Assembly: GCA_036937835.1 (NCBI GenBank)
Contig: CM072868.1
Location: 9,959,001-10,023,000, forward strand
Length of the DNA stretch: 64,000 nt
Direction of reading: 5' to 3'
Source: Pampus argenteus
Taxonomy: Eukaryota > Chordata > Actinopteri > Scombriformes > Stromateidae
The notes beneath the pieces were generated by a model, which was not told the DNA's origin, searched no databases, and worked only from the letters and a program-made list of their open reading frames with translations. Made by a program: the position numbers and the translations under genes. Below, piece after piece: positions 25,721 through 63,872 of this stretch. Each line of letters starts with the position of its first letter. The first letter of the stretch is position 1.

Positions 25721-28700
25721 TTATACTTGTTATGTTGTACAATAATCCAAAAACAACGTCTTATCAAAATGATGTTGCCTGTTTGCTGATTTGATAGTAA
25801 ACAACAAACATCTAACTGCAAATACGTTTAAAGACTCAGTAAACCAGCTATGACTTTGTCAAATTTATAGCAATACTGTAGTCAGTTTTGAATCACCTCT
25901 CTGCTGCTGCTTCTTCTTCCTCTTTACATGGAAAGGTTTCACATGACTGGAGTTGACATTTTAAAACCACAACTTATATGTGTTATATTTAGATCAAGGG
26001 TTGTGACATGTACTGACTTCTGTGTGTACTACTTTTAAAATGGCAAACCCGTTCAAAGTCGCCTTTCACATTATTTTTAACATGATGTTGATGTGTAGTT
26101 GACATCATGAAACGAGAACAAGCTGATGTGCATTAGGGTTAGGGTTAAAACCAATATGTCAATTCTGATTCGATTTTAAAAATAGTAAATATCAATACTA
26201 GCAAATATCACTTTTCAAATCCATTTATAAAAGTATTAATCCCTATAAAGACAGATATAACGAATATAATTGAATTGTTAAATGACACATTAACTTTTAA
26301 ATAATTAACAGTTAATTGTTTGCCCTTCTTTTCCTTTGTATTGTTAATTTGTGTACGTGTATAATCGACTATAATAGTATCAGTATAAACTTCATACATT
26401 CGAGTTCAAGTATGATTAGTATTTCATATCTCCCACATATTTTTATAAAGTTTGAGTTTAGTTTTTGCAGGCTGGCGTCATGCAAGACGATTTCTGGTGT
26501 ACATTTTGGTTTTGCATCTGTCTGACTACCGGAAATGCACAGCAATTTTCTGTAATTTTGCAAATTGTTTATACTGTCGAGTTATTCCCTTTCAAAATGC
26601 ATTATGCCTGAGTGCGAGGGCAAACAGCAGCTGGTGTAGCCCTTTTAATGTACTTGATGGTCAAACTGCGTGTCATTGGTTCGCCAGTCATGATGGCTGA
26701 TGAGGAAAGTGCAATCAGAATTTGTGATCATGTTACACAATTACAGACAAAACAAGTTTTTTGGGTTTTTTTTAAACTTTTTTGCCACTATTATCAGCAA
26801 ACGTCAAACGTCATTAATCTGGCTTTTATGTAATTTCCCCTGTAATGAAACTAAATGCTTTTACAAAAACTATCAAAACACACAATACAACAAAGTAATT
26901 AATGGCCATTGTAGATTGGTTGTTATGTAATTCCAGGATATTAGTATATTAACATATTTTCTTACAATTTAAGGTAACAAACTCCAGTTGTATATATTTT
27001 GGGGTGACATAATTGAAATGCCAGATGAATACATCATATTATAAGTACATGCAGCCTGATCTTTGTTGAACTTTATGATAAGAACACTTGAAAACCTCTC
27101 GAGTACACAGCCAATTGAATTTTGATGGAAATACAATTTTTAGGAAGACTTTATTAATACAGATGACTTCTCAACAAGCTCAAAACAAAATTGAATTGCT
27201 TCTGTTGGTTATAATCAATTACAATTATAATCAAAAGCAAAGTTGTTATAATGTAATCAATGGCTCTTTCAGACTGGAAGCCACAATAATTTAAATAAAC
27301 TTCAAAGTTAATGCTTTGTTTCTCAATGAAAGTGAAAGGAACAAAACTAAACACTGACTTCCACTGTTGTTCAAAAACATTATTGAAAGCAAAAGTATGA
27401 AATTATCATCTGTATGTTTCAGTGAGACTGAACTATACTGGTTCCACTCTTCATCTTTCATGCATATGAAGACGCTGCCATCCTTTGCGTATATTCAGTT
27501 AAACCAGTTGCTATGGCAGTTGAGAGAGCATAGTTATAGTTTCATCTAGGAAGCACCATTTATCTCTCAAGGTCATCACTAAAACCACACTGAATGCATC
27601 GCAGCTTTCAGTAGGGAACCTACGTTTCACAAGTCATCATCCTCTTCTGAATGTTGCTTTTCTACTAAATTGGATTAAACCACATTAAGTCTCCATTGCT
27701 GGTGCCAGGTACACTTACTTTTTAAGGTTTGTCTCTGGTACTTACTAAGTGCACAGTCTCCACTGCAACTTGTGAGTGCAAAGACGGTAGCCTTAAGACG
27801 TTTAACGTTAGCTGATGGTAAAGTGACACTTGAAAGAAACAAAAGGAGACAGAATACGATTGGTATTGTTTGGCAATGATGATGGATGTAGTGTAAAAGG
27901 AACAAGGGTGCACTTCCAGCAGAGTAGCTGGCTGAAGTGTGCTCATCACAGAATAGGAAATAATTCACTATCTTCACCACTATAGCCACAGGGTCCCAGG
28001 GTCTGTGAAGTGTAATACGTGTTTAAAAAAAAAACTGTCTTTGTCTACTGACAGCTGTGATTATTAGTTTGGGTGTGTGTTCACATGCATACGGTATCTA
28101 AAGTGTTATATGAAATATCTTTCTTGTGTGAGCAGAAATTACAGCCTACATTAAAAAAAAAACCATCCAAGACAAAAAAAGGATATTGTTCAAGGTTTGT
28201 ATTGGTCTGTTACAAAGATTAAGATCATCCTTCAAACATGTTGTACATGTTCTACACATATTTGACGCTACAGTACATAAACGTCTGGTTACACATCTGT
28301 ATATTAGACTATATTAGATTATAACTACAGTATGTTTTATCATGTATCTAGATATCTACTTCACAGAAACATGCAACATATGACTGGTAGGTTTGATTAT
28401 GACTGGTAGTCAATAATCAAACTTACAACATAGACTCCCCCCCCCCAAAAAAATATCTAGTTTCACCCAACGTAACCCAAGCTGTCCATCCACACATTTA
28501 CATCAGAGGGAGAGGTCCGCTCTGCTAAAAGAAGCATCGGTTTACCTGCTCAGGTATAAAAAAAAATGTTGTCCTTAGTAACAGTATGTAAATCTTATAC
28601 ATGGATAACTCTGAGGATGTTATTCACAATTTAAATACACAGCTAGAATCTCAGAGATGAGTGTGAGAGGCCATATGCACTGCAATCTTCAACATCAGCA

Positions 28701-29358
28701 GCCATTGTGTGTAATGTGGTATATTCTGTCAGCACGAAGGTAATAAACAGCACATTGTGTTTCAAAACCATATGTAATTACTGGAGGATTTGCTGTTGCT
28801 GGATCAATACAGGACATTAATTTGTGGGAATGCATTTGTGAAAACAGAAAGGTTTGACTCTATGCCTGCACATTTGTAATTACCAGCAGAGAGGAAGTCA
28901 CTGACAAGAGACTGAAATGGCCTTTAGTGAAGATATAAGAGGGACTGTGATTCCAGTTAGTTGAATAAAACGACACACAAAAAAACAAATGTTTTAGATT
29001 TCATTTTAACTTTAAACTGTTTAGTGGAAATATCCAGATATTCATAATGACCTACACCAAATTCTTATCTCAATCAATTCTAGGCAAATTGTATTTCCTA
29101 CTTCACATTTACTATACTTTGTGGTGAGAGGAAAAGAGCTTTTTTTTTTAATTCTGATTTAAAATTTGATTACAGTTTTATCTGCAAAGCCTCCCCCAGT
29201 TCAGCCGACAGAGGATGTGAAACAGAGTCAAGTCTTCACCATGAAAAGAGTTCAACAATTTAAAAGATGAAAGAAGACTACCGTAATAACAGCAAACAGC
29301 AGAAGCAAATGATTACAAGCAAGTTTTGATGACCTCAGGCTAGAGGAGAGAAAGTGAA

Positions 29359-29364
29359 TTTATT
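29359..29364 (-). promoter_or_regulatory. prkd2: Candidate polyadenylation signal of prkd2
   Basis: AATAAA on the minus strand, 187 nt after the prkd2 stop codon (TGA at 29553-29551). A 3'UTR of about 0.2 kb would be short, so a more distal site is possible. Confidence 0.35.
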
Positions 29365-29550
29365 GCTGTAAAATTGAGTGCTAACACACAGCAGGAGTTT
29401 GCTGTGAAAGTCTAAACAGCTGGAAACTATTCTTACTGAAACCACATGACAGCTTTATGTCTCTTTCAGATCCTAGGCCAACCATCTCATCCTCCCTCTC
29501 CCTATTCCTTTCTGCCTTCCTAAGTCAGCTCGAGTCCCTCGTCTCCATGG

Positions 29551-54739
<25,189 letters not shown>

Positions 54740-54876
54740 TCAGAAGTCCAGGCTATTGGTTGTCTAAAGTTCTCAACATACACGCTCACACGCCCAGGTG
54801 TAGTCTTAGAAAACACACACACTCATTCAAACTGTCTCTGGGGAGGAGAAAGGGGTGTACACACACTGAAACATGG

Positions 54877-54908
<32 letters not shown>

Positions 54909-56510
54909 TGAGCCGAGTTCCTCTGTGTCCTGTGTCCACCCCTTCCCACAGGATCAAGGAAGAAATCCTTATCCAGGAAGCGGTGGCTTTTTCCTCCTTT
55001 CAGCCCTACCGTTGCGCTCCCTCGTTGTCAGACTTCTTTTATTGTCCAAGCCTGACAAGCATGAACAATGTGTGTGAGAGGATCCATACAAGAAAGACAC
55101 ACTCCTGATGCTTTTCCTCCTCCAACTTCTTCCCTCCTTTAAGGCTCTCTTTTCCAAAGAAGTTGCTCTGCAGAGGTGAAAGTCCAAACTTGTTTGTATA
55201 ACTCCCGGGCTGTGGGAGAGAAGAAACAAAAACAATGCCAAAGTTTGTTGTGCTCCAACTCCAGGCTCACTTACAAAATGGCCCCCTTAAACAGGAAACT
55301 GAGAATGAAGGAGAGCAAGAGACTGCACTCCTTTTTACGAGTCTTACTCTGTTTCAGTTTCAGCCCCAGTTCAGTCTTTTTTGTAAAGAAGAAAAAAAAA
55401 AACAGAGAACTGTCTGAGGGCACCTCCCTCTCCTCCTCCCTCCAGCCCTCTCTTCTGTGATCTTACCACTGCCAAGGAGGAAGTGAAATGACTGACATGC
55501 TTTAAAGCCAATAGGCTCTCACACAGCTTGGTGATGTCACAGGCCCGCCTTTGGGCTCCCTGCTCCCAGGCTTCTCCCTCCTCCCTGGCTTCTCCCTCCT
55601 CCCTTTCCTCTTGCTCTTCCCCTGCCTTGGATTGGGGTTGTTGGTCTTGTTTGCTCCCTTCCTGAGTTGGCCAAAGATCCTCTTACATTGCCTGAAGGAG
55701 TAGCTCCACACTCTCAAACACTCCCATTTCTTACTTATCTCCCTTCTGACTTTATTAGTGTCTTACTACTACTACTTCTCTGTGAAGCTGAATTTCCTGC
55801 CTGGTTTTTCCTCTGCAACAACTTCTCTCTCTCTCTAAGCTGCTTCAGTCACACCTCACCCAAACTGAAAAGAAGAGGACCACACCTACTGCACATTTTC
55901 ATGCAGAGTTGCCCGCTGGTTTCAGTAAAACGGAAAAACGTTCAATGCCTGTAAGGAGGGGTGGGACTCCTGTGTTACACACATCGGCAGGCATACTTGA
56001 AATCAGGCTTGGCTACCACAGACACAGCATGACATCAGCATGACAGTGAGTCATCGGTAAACTCATTTTACATAACAAGGAAGATGAAAATGGTGACTTT
56101 TTTACTTTTCTTTAATCGTGATAACCTCAATTGTTGGTGATGCTGAAACTCAAGAGACCTCCAAAGCAATAACTGTTTGCATTGATGCTACTTTTCACCA
56201 CAAGAGGGCAACATTAAATCTTACAGTCAGACACAGACATGAAATAATAATCCAGGACGATTACTTTCTTATTACAAATGGATGACATCACAGTTGAATA
56301 TGAATATAAATCTGGTGTAGTGAGATTATATCAATGTATGCACCATTAACCAGGAGAAAGAAACCATCAAGATGTACGTTGGGATAACCAAAACCTGGTA
56401 TAACAGAACCAAAATGGGTCAGTGTAAGTTGAAAAATAAATATATCAGTACATTTAAACAATCTGATGATAAATAGTCAAGAAAAATATTAGGCCTATTT
56501 ACTTGCTGAA
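54740..56510 (-). promoter_or_regulatory. prkd2: 5' flank of prkd2: probable 5'UTR and promoter region
   Basis: The minus-strand sequence above the ATG is a likely 5'UTR, with a CA array at 54880-54909. A TATA-like CAATAAAAG lies at 55045-55037. A splice-acceptor-like CTCTCCCACAG near 55210 leaves open a further upstream exon. CCAAT (55509-55513), a CRE-like TGATGTCAC near 55533 and a pyrimidine-rich tract with a duplicated 18-mer GGCTTCTCCCTCCTCCCT (about 55568-55604) occur farther up. No transcription start can be fixed from sequence. Confidence 0.35.
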
Positions 56511-56517
56511 GTTAAAC

Positions 56518-57470
56518 GTTATATCAAAAGGTGTTTGCCCCCTTAACTGGTTTGGCCCTCAGAAGCAACAACTGTAGTCAAGCATTGGAGAAAACAGCAC
56601 TTTCACAGCACTGTGAAGGAATTTTGGCTCAGTCTTGTTGTAATTCAGCCACATTGGAGGATTGTCAAGCATGAACCGCCTTTTTAAGGTCATGCCACAG
56701 CATCTAGGATTCAATAGGCCACTCCAAAGTCTTCATTTTGTTTTTCCTTTAGCCATCCAGAGGTGGACTTGCTGGTGTGTTTTGGATCATTGTCCTGCTG
56801 CAGAACCCAAATTCACTTCAGCTTGAGGTCCTGAACAGACGGCCGGACGTTCTCCTTCAGGATTTTTTGGTAGATGGCAGAGTTCATGGTTCCATTTATC
56901 ACATCAAGTCTTCCAGGTCCTGAAGTAGCAAAACAGCCCCAGACCATAACACCACCGCCACCACATTTTACTGTTGGTATGATTTTTTTTTCTGAAATGT
57001 GGTGTTACTTTTACATCAGATGTAATGGGACACACACCTTCCAAGAAGTTCATCCATCAAGATGTTTTCTGGCATAAATGAGATGAGCCTTGTTGGCCTT
57101 TTTGCTCAGCAGTGGTTTTCATCTTGGACTCTACCATGCAGGACATTTTTGCCCCATCTCTTTCTTACGGTGGTCACTTTGTCAGGCCGGTCCTGTTTAA
57201 GTGATTTCTTGATTGAGAACAGGTTATGTTATGTTTTAACAGGGAGAGCCAACACTTTTTCATACAGGGACATGTAGGCATGTTCATTTAAAAACTGCAT
57301 TTTGTGTTTACTTGCGTTATCTTTGAGTAATATTTTAAAAATATATATAAAATTAAAACATATATAAATATATTTAAAATTTGTTTGATGATCTGAACGA
57401 TTAAGTGTGACAAACATGCAAAAAAAAAAAAAGAAATCAGGAAGGGGGCAAACACGTTCACACCACTGTA
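56518..57470 (-). mobile_element. Decayed Tc1-like transposon
   Basis: The right end (57440-57468, flanked by TA) read inward is CAGTGGTGTGAACGTGTTTG then CCCCCTTCC. The left end shares AAAGGTGTTTGCCCCCTT at 56527-56544 but its outermost bases are degraded. Minus-strand coding remnants confirm the family. It lies between prkd2 and strn4. The left boundary is approximate. Confidence 0.85.
56680..57200 (-). pseudogene. Tc1-like transposase pseudogene
   Basis: The minus strand encodes VKCGGGGVMVWGCFATSGPG, MNSAIYQKILKENVRPSVQD, then after an in-frame stop WVLQQDNDPKHTSKSTS. These are the Tc1-like transposase core and its second catalytic Asp region. Multiple stops and frameshifts, and loss of most of the DNA-binding N-terminus, make it non-functional. 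Confidence 0.88.
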
Positions 57471-57479
57471 AATAACACT

Positions 57480-60400
57480 GCACTGCTGAAGCTGGTATGT
57501 TGGGAAAGTTCGTCCTTGATTTATTTTAGTTTTCGTTTGAGAGTAAATTATTAAAGTCTGTGCCGTTAAACTGAAATTGAGGGTTTAACAAAGATACCAC
57601 CGATATGCAACGTGGTCAATGTTTATGTCTTTTTGGACCTTGACACATATACTGGGGAGTCAGAATCTGGTGTTCTCTGCTGCAAGTCTCCCAACTTTAT
57701 GAAAGTGAAATACTAAACTTGCTGGAATGCTCCTTTAAACGTAGTATTCAAACTGGGAACTTCTTTAACATCTAAGAGATACTTCCATGTTTTCTGTCGT
57801 GTTAGCATTTTTTTTTCTTTGTCCCGGACTAGAAGACAATAAAGACAAGACACACCACAAACACAACTTTAGTTCACTGTACAAAATCTTCATTTCATAT
57901 CATTTTTTTTTCTTCCTTAATGACATACAACAGGGGACCCGTAAAACAAAAGGAGAAAGTCATTTGATACAAGCTAGAATGCAGTTCAAATATATAATAA
58001 CAAAATTAATAAAAAGCAGGTCTCTCATCCCTTGTAGTTAGAGGAAATTGTTTTGAATACAGCTTAATATGATGTACAAAATATCACACAGTGATAAATT
58101 GCTAATAAAAAAATAAAAACACAAAAAATGAGTCCTTTACCTTGGCCTCTGACTGGTAACAGATTTTTTTTTTTTTTTTTACTTGTTTTCTTCATTTTTC
58201 AGGTTTTTTAAATCATTTTGCTTTTTTACAAGTTATACATTGCCATTATCAATCACAAGCAATTTCTATGCCTAGCAAGGAAGAATGATTCACTCATGAT
58301 ACTACAGTATTCTTACATCTTAATAATCATATTCATAATCAAACAATGAAAAGAAATGCAAGAAAGAAAACAATGATGGACATTTACAGCACGTAATGGC
58401 ATCTCTAGTCATCATGTACAACCTCAGTTTAGATTTTTCTTTTTTTTTTATGTCACACTGATTTGTCTATATTGTAGGGACGTAGTAGCTCAGACTGAAA
58501 AGAAAGCATCAGTTGGCCATCAGTAACTCTTACTAGCAAATAACTGCAGGCCACAGCATGTCCCACACTTACAGTTCTTCCAGATTAAGCAAGAAATACC
58601 TGCAAAACATTTATTCCTGCACCATGTCTATAACCAGTGCATTCAATGTTAGATGTTGTGGAGCCAAATAGTGCACCAACAGGACGCATTATGTCCAGAA
58701 TAATGTGTTTCTACCTCGTTGCTTCAGATTCATGTCAAAGCAGGATATCATCTAGTCTAATTTCAGACAGAGAACATCCACCACCCTGTTTGAGGAGAAA
58801 AAAAAATCCTCTAAATGCTAGTGTCCTCAGAGAAGTGTTTACCTCTGACTCCTTGTGTGACCCTGTAATCTTGAAGAGGTGGTGGGTGCCTCTTAACCAA
58901 CTGCTTTAACACCAGATTTATCTTATTGTCTCAAGGTAATAAGACAAAATGACCCATCAAGTAATTTAAAGTCAGATCAGCTGTTAAAGGATGACAATAA
59001 ACGTGTCCTATAGTTTTCACAAGAGAGATATTCAGATTATAAATATACTCCTGCATTCCTGTAGTTCATGACTTGCTACTTTTTTCTAAAGGAACCGTGT
59101 TACCATTACAGTTGTCCAATTTCTAGGTCACGTTCAGAATAGCAGTTGCTGAGTTACATCTGATCACCTACACATTGTAGCTCAATAGATCCTCCTGGAG
59201 CTACATCCTAGGCCAGCTTCACTCCAATGTGCTACTGTGCAATTGATGCACGTCATATAAGAAGAGGGAACCTCACCTCGACACAGAAGTGAAGGAGTGA
59301 CGTCAAACCTTTTGTTAAAAAAAAAAAAAAAAAGCTTGAATAAATAACGACGAGCCAGAACCGAGCACCATCTACAAACTAGCGCTGATTTGAAGATAAA
59401 ATGGGGAAAAAACTGTTTTTCTGAGGCCCAGGTGGCCCTTACATATTAAGATCAGCTCTGTACACTCCTCAAGCTTGACACAATAGAAGGCTGACATTAT
59501 TCACATCCCTCTGATGAAAAACATACAACAGTGAGTGTTGATTCTGAAGTGTGACCGCACAGTATCTCAATATAAATTCATGAAATGATTCAACAATGAA
59601 AAGTCATTTAAAAAGTTGAATGTAGGTCTCTCTCTCTCTCTCTTCCTCACATTCAAGCAAACACACGAAACAGGTCCCTGATTCTGACTCAAGACTAACA
59701 AGGTCTTTCATAGCACCGTGATTTAACTAGTGCATATACAAACACACTCACACACACATACATACATACATACTTTCTGTACAGTAAAAAGCAGCAAATG
59801 ACACAATCATCAAGCGTCATCTACTGAGAGCATACAGACTGGCCTCTGGTCTACAGACTGGAACTGTGCTCTCATGATATCCATCTTTAGCTAGTTAATG
59901 CGGCGTGAGAGCATCACCCTGCAGAAACGCATTTGAACTGTACATCTGTAGAAATGGATCATGATGATAATATTCCCTCTACTTGTGGAAATGTTTATCT
60001 GGTACAGCAGAGTGACATTTAATGTCACACACACACAAACAGAGGCAGAATCGTGGGGACACAAAAACACTCAGATGTACACTAAACTTGGCAATAAAGT
60101 TGAAATTAAAGCTATTTGTTCAACACTGGTTAGCGTCTGTCTAGTGCCTCCTCACTCATACACTCACACACACTCAAATACACCTCAACCTCCACATATG
60201 ACACCACACACACACACACACTCTTCCTGGAGTCTTTGGAATGTAATACAATGATTCCCCGATGCAGAGGTTGGTCAGGTCTGCTGAAACTGGGAACGCT
60301 TACTGTTTTAAGTCACACCTACATACGTATGTTCGCCACAAGCAATTACTGACTAAAAATAGATTAAATATGGTGGTGTGTATGTTTGTTGTGTGTGCAG

Positions 60401-61224
60401 AGTGAGTTTTTCCTTGGTGGTTCTCCTTACAAAACCATTGCGCAAGTAGTGTGTCAGCAGTTCAAGCACACAAGCAAACAAGCACACAAATACACGGTGC
60501 TTAGTAATAATCATAATCATTGGCAGACTGAAAAATAAAGCAGAACCGAATATTGTAGTGTAGAAAAAGTGTTACTCCAAACATGATTATATGAAAACAG
60601 AGCAGCTAGGATTTTAAAGTTATAAAAAAGCGGTGTGATTAGTATTACAAGAAGTCACTGAGGCATCATAAAACAGTGAGGAATTGAGGGGAGGTGGCGT
60701 CCTGTGGCAATGACCCAGCCAGTGGGGTGCAGGACAAGAGTGTGTAAGTCTGTGTGTGTATGTGTATGTGTGTGTGTGTGTGTGTGTGTATGTAAGCAGG
60801 TGTAATTTGTCCACTGTAGTCTTCAGTCTCTTTTAGACCGATTGTGGGACTCTAAAGGCAGAAAAAGACAAACAACATTAGATCAGCAGCTGTGTGGAAT
60901 TACTCTTTTCTCTAATGTAAAGGCAAGACATTGTGTATCGTGCAATTAAAAATATATCTAATGTGGTGACACATCCTTGTTGTAAGCATAAATTAGATAA
61001 AATAAAGCTTCTTTTTTTTCAATATACTGAGCTCCGTACCCTTAAAAATATAATTTAAGGAAGGTGAGGTAGTAAGGTGATCTACAAAAAGGGGAGAAAT
61101 GTAAGATTTCTAGACTGGCCAATTTAAGCCCATAATGGTTTAAATCATATATTTGAGGTCATTTAGTAAAATGGTGCTTGCCTCACACACCCACTCCCAT
61201 CTCACCAGAATGATAACAGTGCTG
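57480..61224 (-). other. strn4: strn4 3'UTR and downstream region
   Basis: The region beyond the strn4 stop has no other gene. A donor-like CTG/GTGAGA at 61206/61205 and an acceptor-like CTGCCTTTAG ending at 60852 suggest an intron in the 3'UTR. A minus-strand AATAAA is at 58615-58610 and another at 57525-57520, just outside the Tc1-like relic; either could end the transcript. CA/GT-rich patches occur at 59744-59772, 60160-60230 and 60760-60790. Confidence 0.4.
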
Positions 61225-63872
61225 TCAGACAAAGATCTTAGCAAGTGCATCTGCGCCGGCACTGGCGATGAACGGCTGGGAAGAGTGGAAGGCCACATCA
61301 TGAATGGCCTCGTCATGCTTCTTCCTGTGGGCCGTGATCTCCTGCACGCACGTCCTGTTGTCAAGCATCCACAGACGCACTGAGCAGTCGTGGCCTGCAG
61401 TGGATGAAAAAAAAGAAAAAAAGCCATAGCATTGTTACTCTGTGACCACCCACCTTTGTTAGTTTGATTATGTAGACTAGTATAAATGTGCCCTGCTAGT
61501 TTAGTCCCATAAAAATATTTTTCCTTTGTGTTTTGTTAATTCCGTCTACTTGAACCAGAAAAGACATACTGATATACATATAAGTAATATAATAAATAAT
61601 AAAAAGCTAGTATTAAAATGTCAATAAAAGTAGCTGAACTGCAGGTCAGTGTACAGACCAGTGAGAATAAGATTGATAGTATGCGGTTCTTCTTGTCCAA
61701 GGAGAAGCCAAATTTAGATAAACAAGCTTTTTCTTTCTTTTTTTTCCCCATTTAATTTATGTGCTGAGTGGTACTCACTGCCAGAGATGAGGTAAGTGCC
61801 TTTAGGGTCTGTAGTAAGACAGGTGACCGCATCCAGGTGTGCCACCATTGAGTGGACGACTTTACCTGTAAAAACACACAAAACAGGCTTAGTTAGATGC
61901 AGCCATATTCCAAAAAAGTAGAGAAACTGTACAAATGATAAGTAAATATAAACGTCCTTCTGCAGGTACCTGTCTTGTTATCTAGGAAGCGGATGGTGCG
62001 GTTTTCGTGTGCAGTGATTGAGACGGGCTCAGATGGGTGACTGACCACACGGTTAATTAATTCACTGCCTGTAAAAGGTAGAAAAACTATTTATTTTCAT
62101 GTCACATGTTAATTCATTTATCTGCTCACTATTTCAGCCTCTTAGACCAACATACCGTCCTTGGTCTGTGTCTCTAGTGCTGTGATGCTCTGCTCTGTAT
62201 TGAGGTCGTAAAGCAGCGTCTCACCGCCATCAAATGACACCACAACTTGGTTTGGGTCAGAGGCCACAAAAGCCACCGAGGTGGGCGTGCCATGTTCTGG
62301 GAGGAAACAAGAGAACATAAAGATGTGTAAAGATGCATGTATACAGTTACAGAACATGAAAGCATATGTACACACTCAACATGTACCTCTCTCCTTATTG
62401 AAGACAGACAGGCAGGGAGACGAGTTCTGGGGGTCCCAGAGGCGAATGGTGCCATCAGCTGAGCATGAAGCAAGACGATGTTGGACCGCAGAGTAAGTCA
62501 GACCCCACACGCTGTCCTCATGGCCTGCCAGCACGCTGCTCTCAATGCCAGGATCTAGATGAAGACACACACATTAAAAATCGAGGTAAGGACATTTGTA
62601 AAATAGAATGTCATTATTACTTGTTGACAACAAAACAATACAGTTCAGACTGACTGACCGTAGTTATCATAAGGATCCACGTTGAGGTCTGGCATCTTCC
62701 AACACCTGATAGTTCCATCCAGACCTCCACTGTAACAGGATTCTCCATCCTCGCCCATCGTCAGTGACAGAACAGCACCACTACACAAAAGGACATGTAT
62801 TAGACGTTGCACTGTATGTTAGTGACAGGTTTATGCACAAGTTGTTTGTGTGTATGCTGCAGATTCAACTCACCTGTGCGCTCTAAATGTGTAGATGGGC
62901 TCAACATCTAACGCTGCGTTCCTGTGGAGGAACACAATCTTTTCAATTTGCTGATTAGCTTTACTTTGAGCTCATATTCAGGTTAGTGCTACTGATGCTT
63001 GTGAAGCATTTGGAGTGGCATGCTATACATATATGATACAAGTATTTGTTTTTGTTTCCTTCCAGGTAATTCTTACTTTTTGGAGTGCATGGCCTTGTTG
63101 AGGTTCCACAGTTTTAGTGTTCCATCCTCTGAGGCTGTGAGCAGCACTGCTTGGCTGGGGTGAAAGGTCAACGCGCGGATTGCGTCAAAGTGGCTGCGTA
63201 GTGTGAAACGAGGGTTCCATGTCTTCTTAAACTCCTCTCTGTTATCCTGCATCTGACAACACAAAAATATATATATGAAAATATATATCACACATCCACA
63301 TATTGTGAGTGCGATCATGAAGGCTGAGTTACATCCTGTGTACTGAAAAAACGAAACAAAAGTGTAATTACATCCATGGAGAGATCGTTGTCGTTGGCAA
63401 CAGTGAGATCAGCCAATTCACCCAGGTTCATGTCTCCTCCTCCAACGGCATCCATAATGAAGACATCAGAGGAGAAACCCAGGGCGCCACCTGCAGGTTT
63501 GGATCGGGAAAAGCACAAGAGTCACTTCTGCAACTTGTCACAGCTCTTATAAATACAGGCTGAGATTACAATAAAACATAGCAATAAATCTTTGGCAAAA
63601 GTCCATCTTGTTTTCTTACTCCCACACTGTGTACCGAAGGTAATGTTTATAGACGTTTACCCCCACGCAGCTTTTAGATAAGACAGCATCTAGATTTGAA
63701 ATCATGCGTGTGGGATTCAGGAAAGACAGTGTATAGTCTGGTTTTCTACAGGCCATATTTGGTGGAGAAGTCTTACCTTCCCCAGAGCGAGCCTGTCCCG
63801 ATACAGAGGGGGGCGGGGTAGGTTTAGAGGGGAAGTCCGACATCATGCCTTGTAACTTGTTCCTGCGGTTCT
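61225..63872 (-). CDS. strn4: Striatin-4 (zinedin), C-terminal WD40 half
   Basis: Ten coding exons, 5' to 3': 63872-63777, 63490-63372, 63252-63077, 62921-62874, 62780-62659, 62554-62387, 62296-62156, 62068-61970, 61865-61779 and 61394-61225. They are in phase throughout, giving 407 residues plus a split first codon. Earlier exons (caveolin-binding, coiled-coil and calmodulin-binding parts) lie beyond 64000. The exons encode a linker (ADLTVANDNDLSMD) and the C-terminal WD40 propeller. WD blades are marked by HFDAIRALTFHP...SEDGTLKLWN, GGLDGTIRCW, GHEDSVWGLTYS...SADGTIRLWD, HLDAVTCL and GSHDCSVRLW. The end is ASAGADALAKIFV. Striatins are B-type regulatory subunits of PP2A and scaffolds of the STRIPAK complex in the cytoplasm. 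I call strn4 over strn and strn3 because of its position directly upstream of prkd2 in the same orientation, as in mammals, and the EHGTPTSVAF segment. Confidence 0.9.

Larger units (their letters stand above)
21975..29350. other. Gene-poor interval between the GPCR and prkd2
   Basis: No convincing coding exon. Features seen are a possible 5'UTR exon of the GPCR ending at about 22231 on the minus strand, a GAG trinucleotide run (24744-24770), a dispersed repeat copy (25563-25720), a telomere-like TTAGGGTTAGGGTT (26133-26146) and assorted short homopolymers (for example C9A7 near 28440). Part of 28.0-29.3 kb could be a longer 3'UTR of prkd2. Confidence 0.5.

Noticed and set aside
61140..61427. 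95-codon minus-strand ORF rich in Arg/Ser
   Set aside because: Alternative-frame shadow of the last coding exon of strn4. The correct frame gives the WD40 end HDCSVRLW...ALAKIFV.
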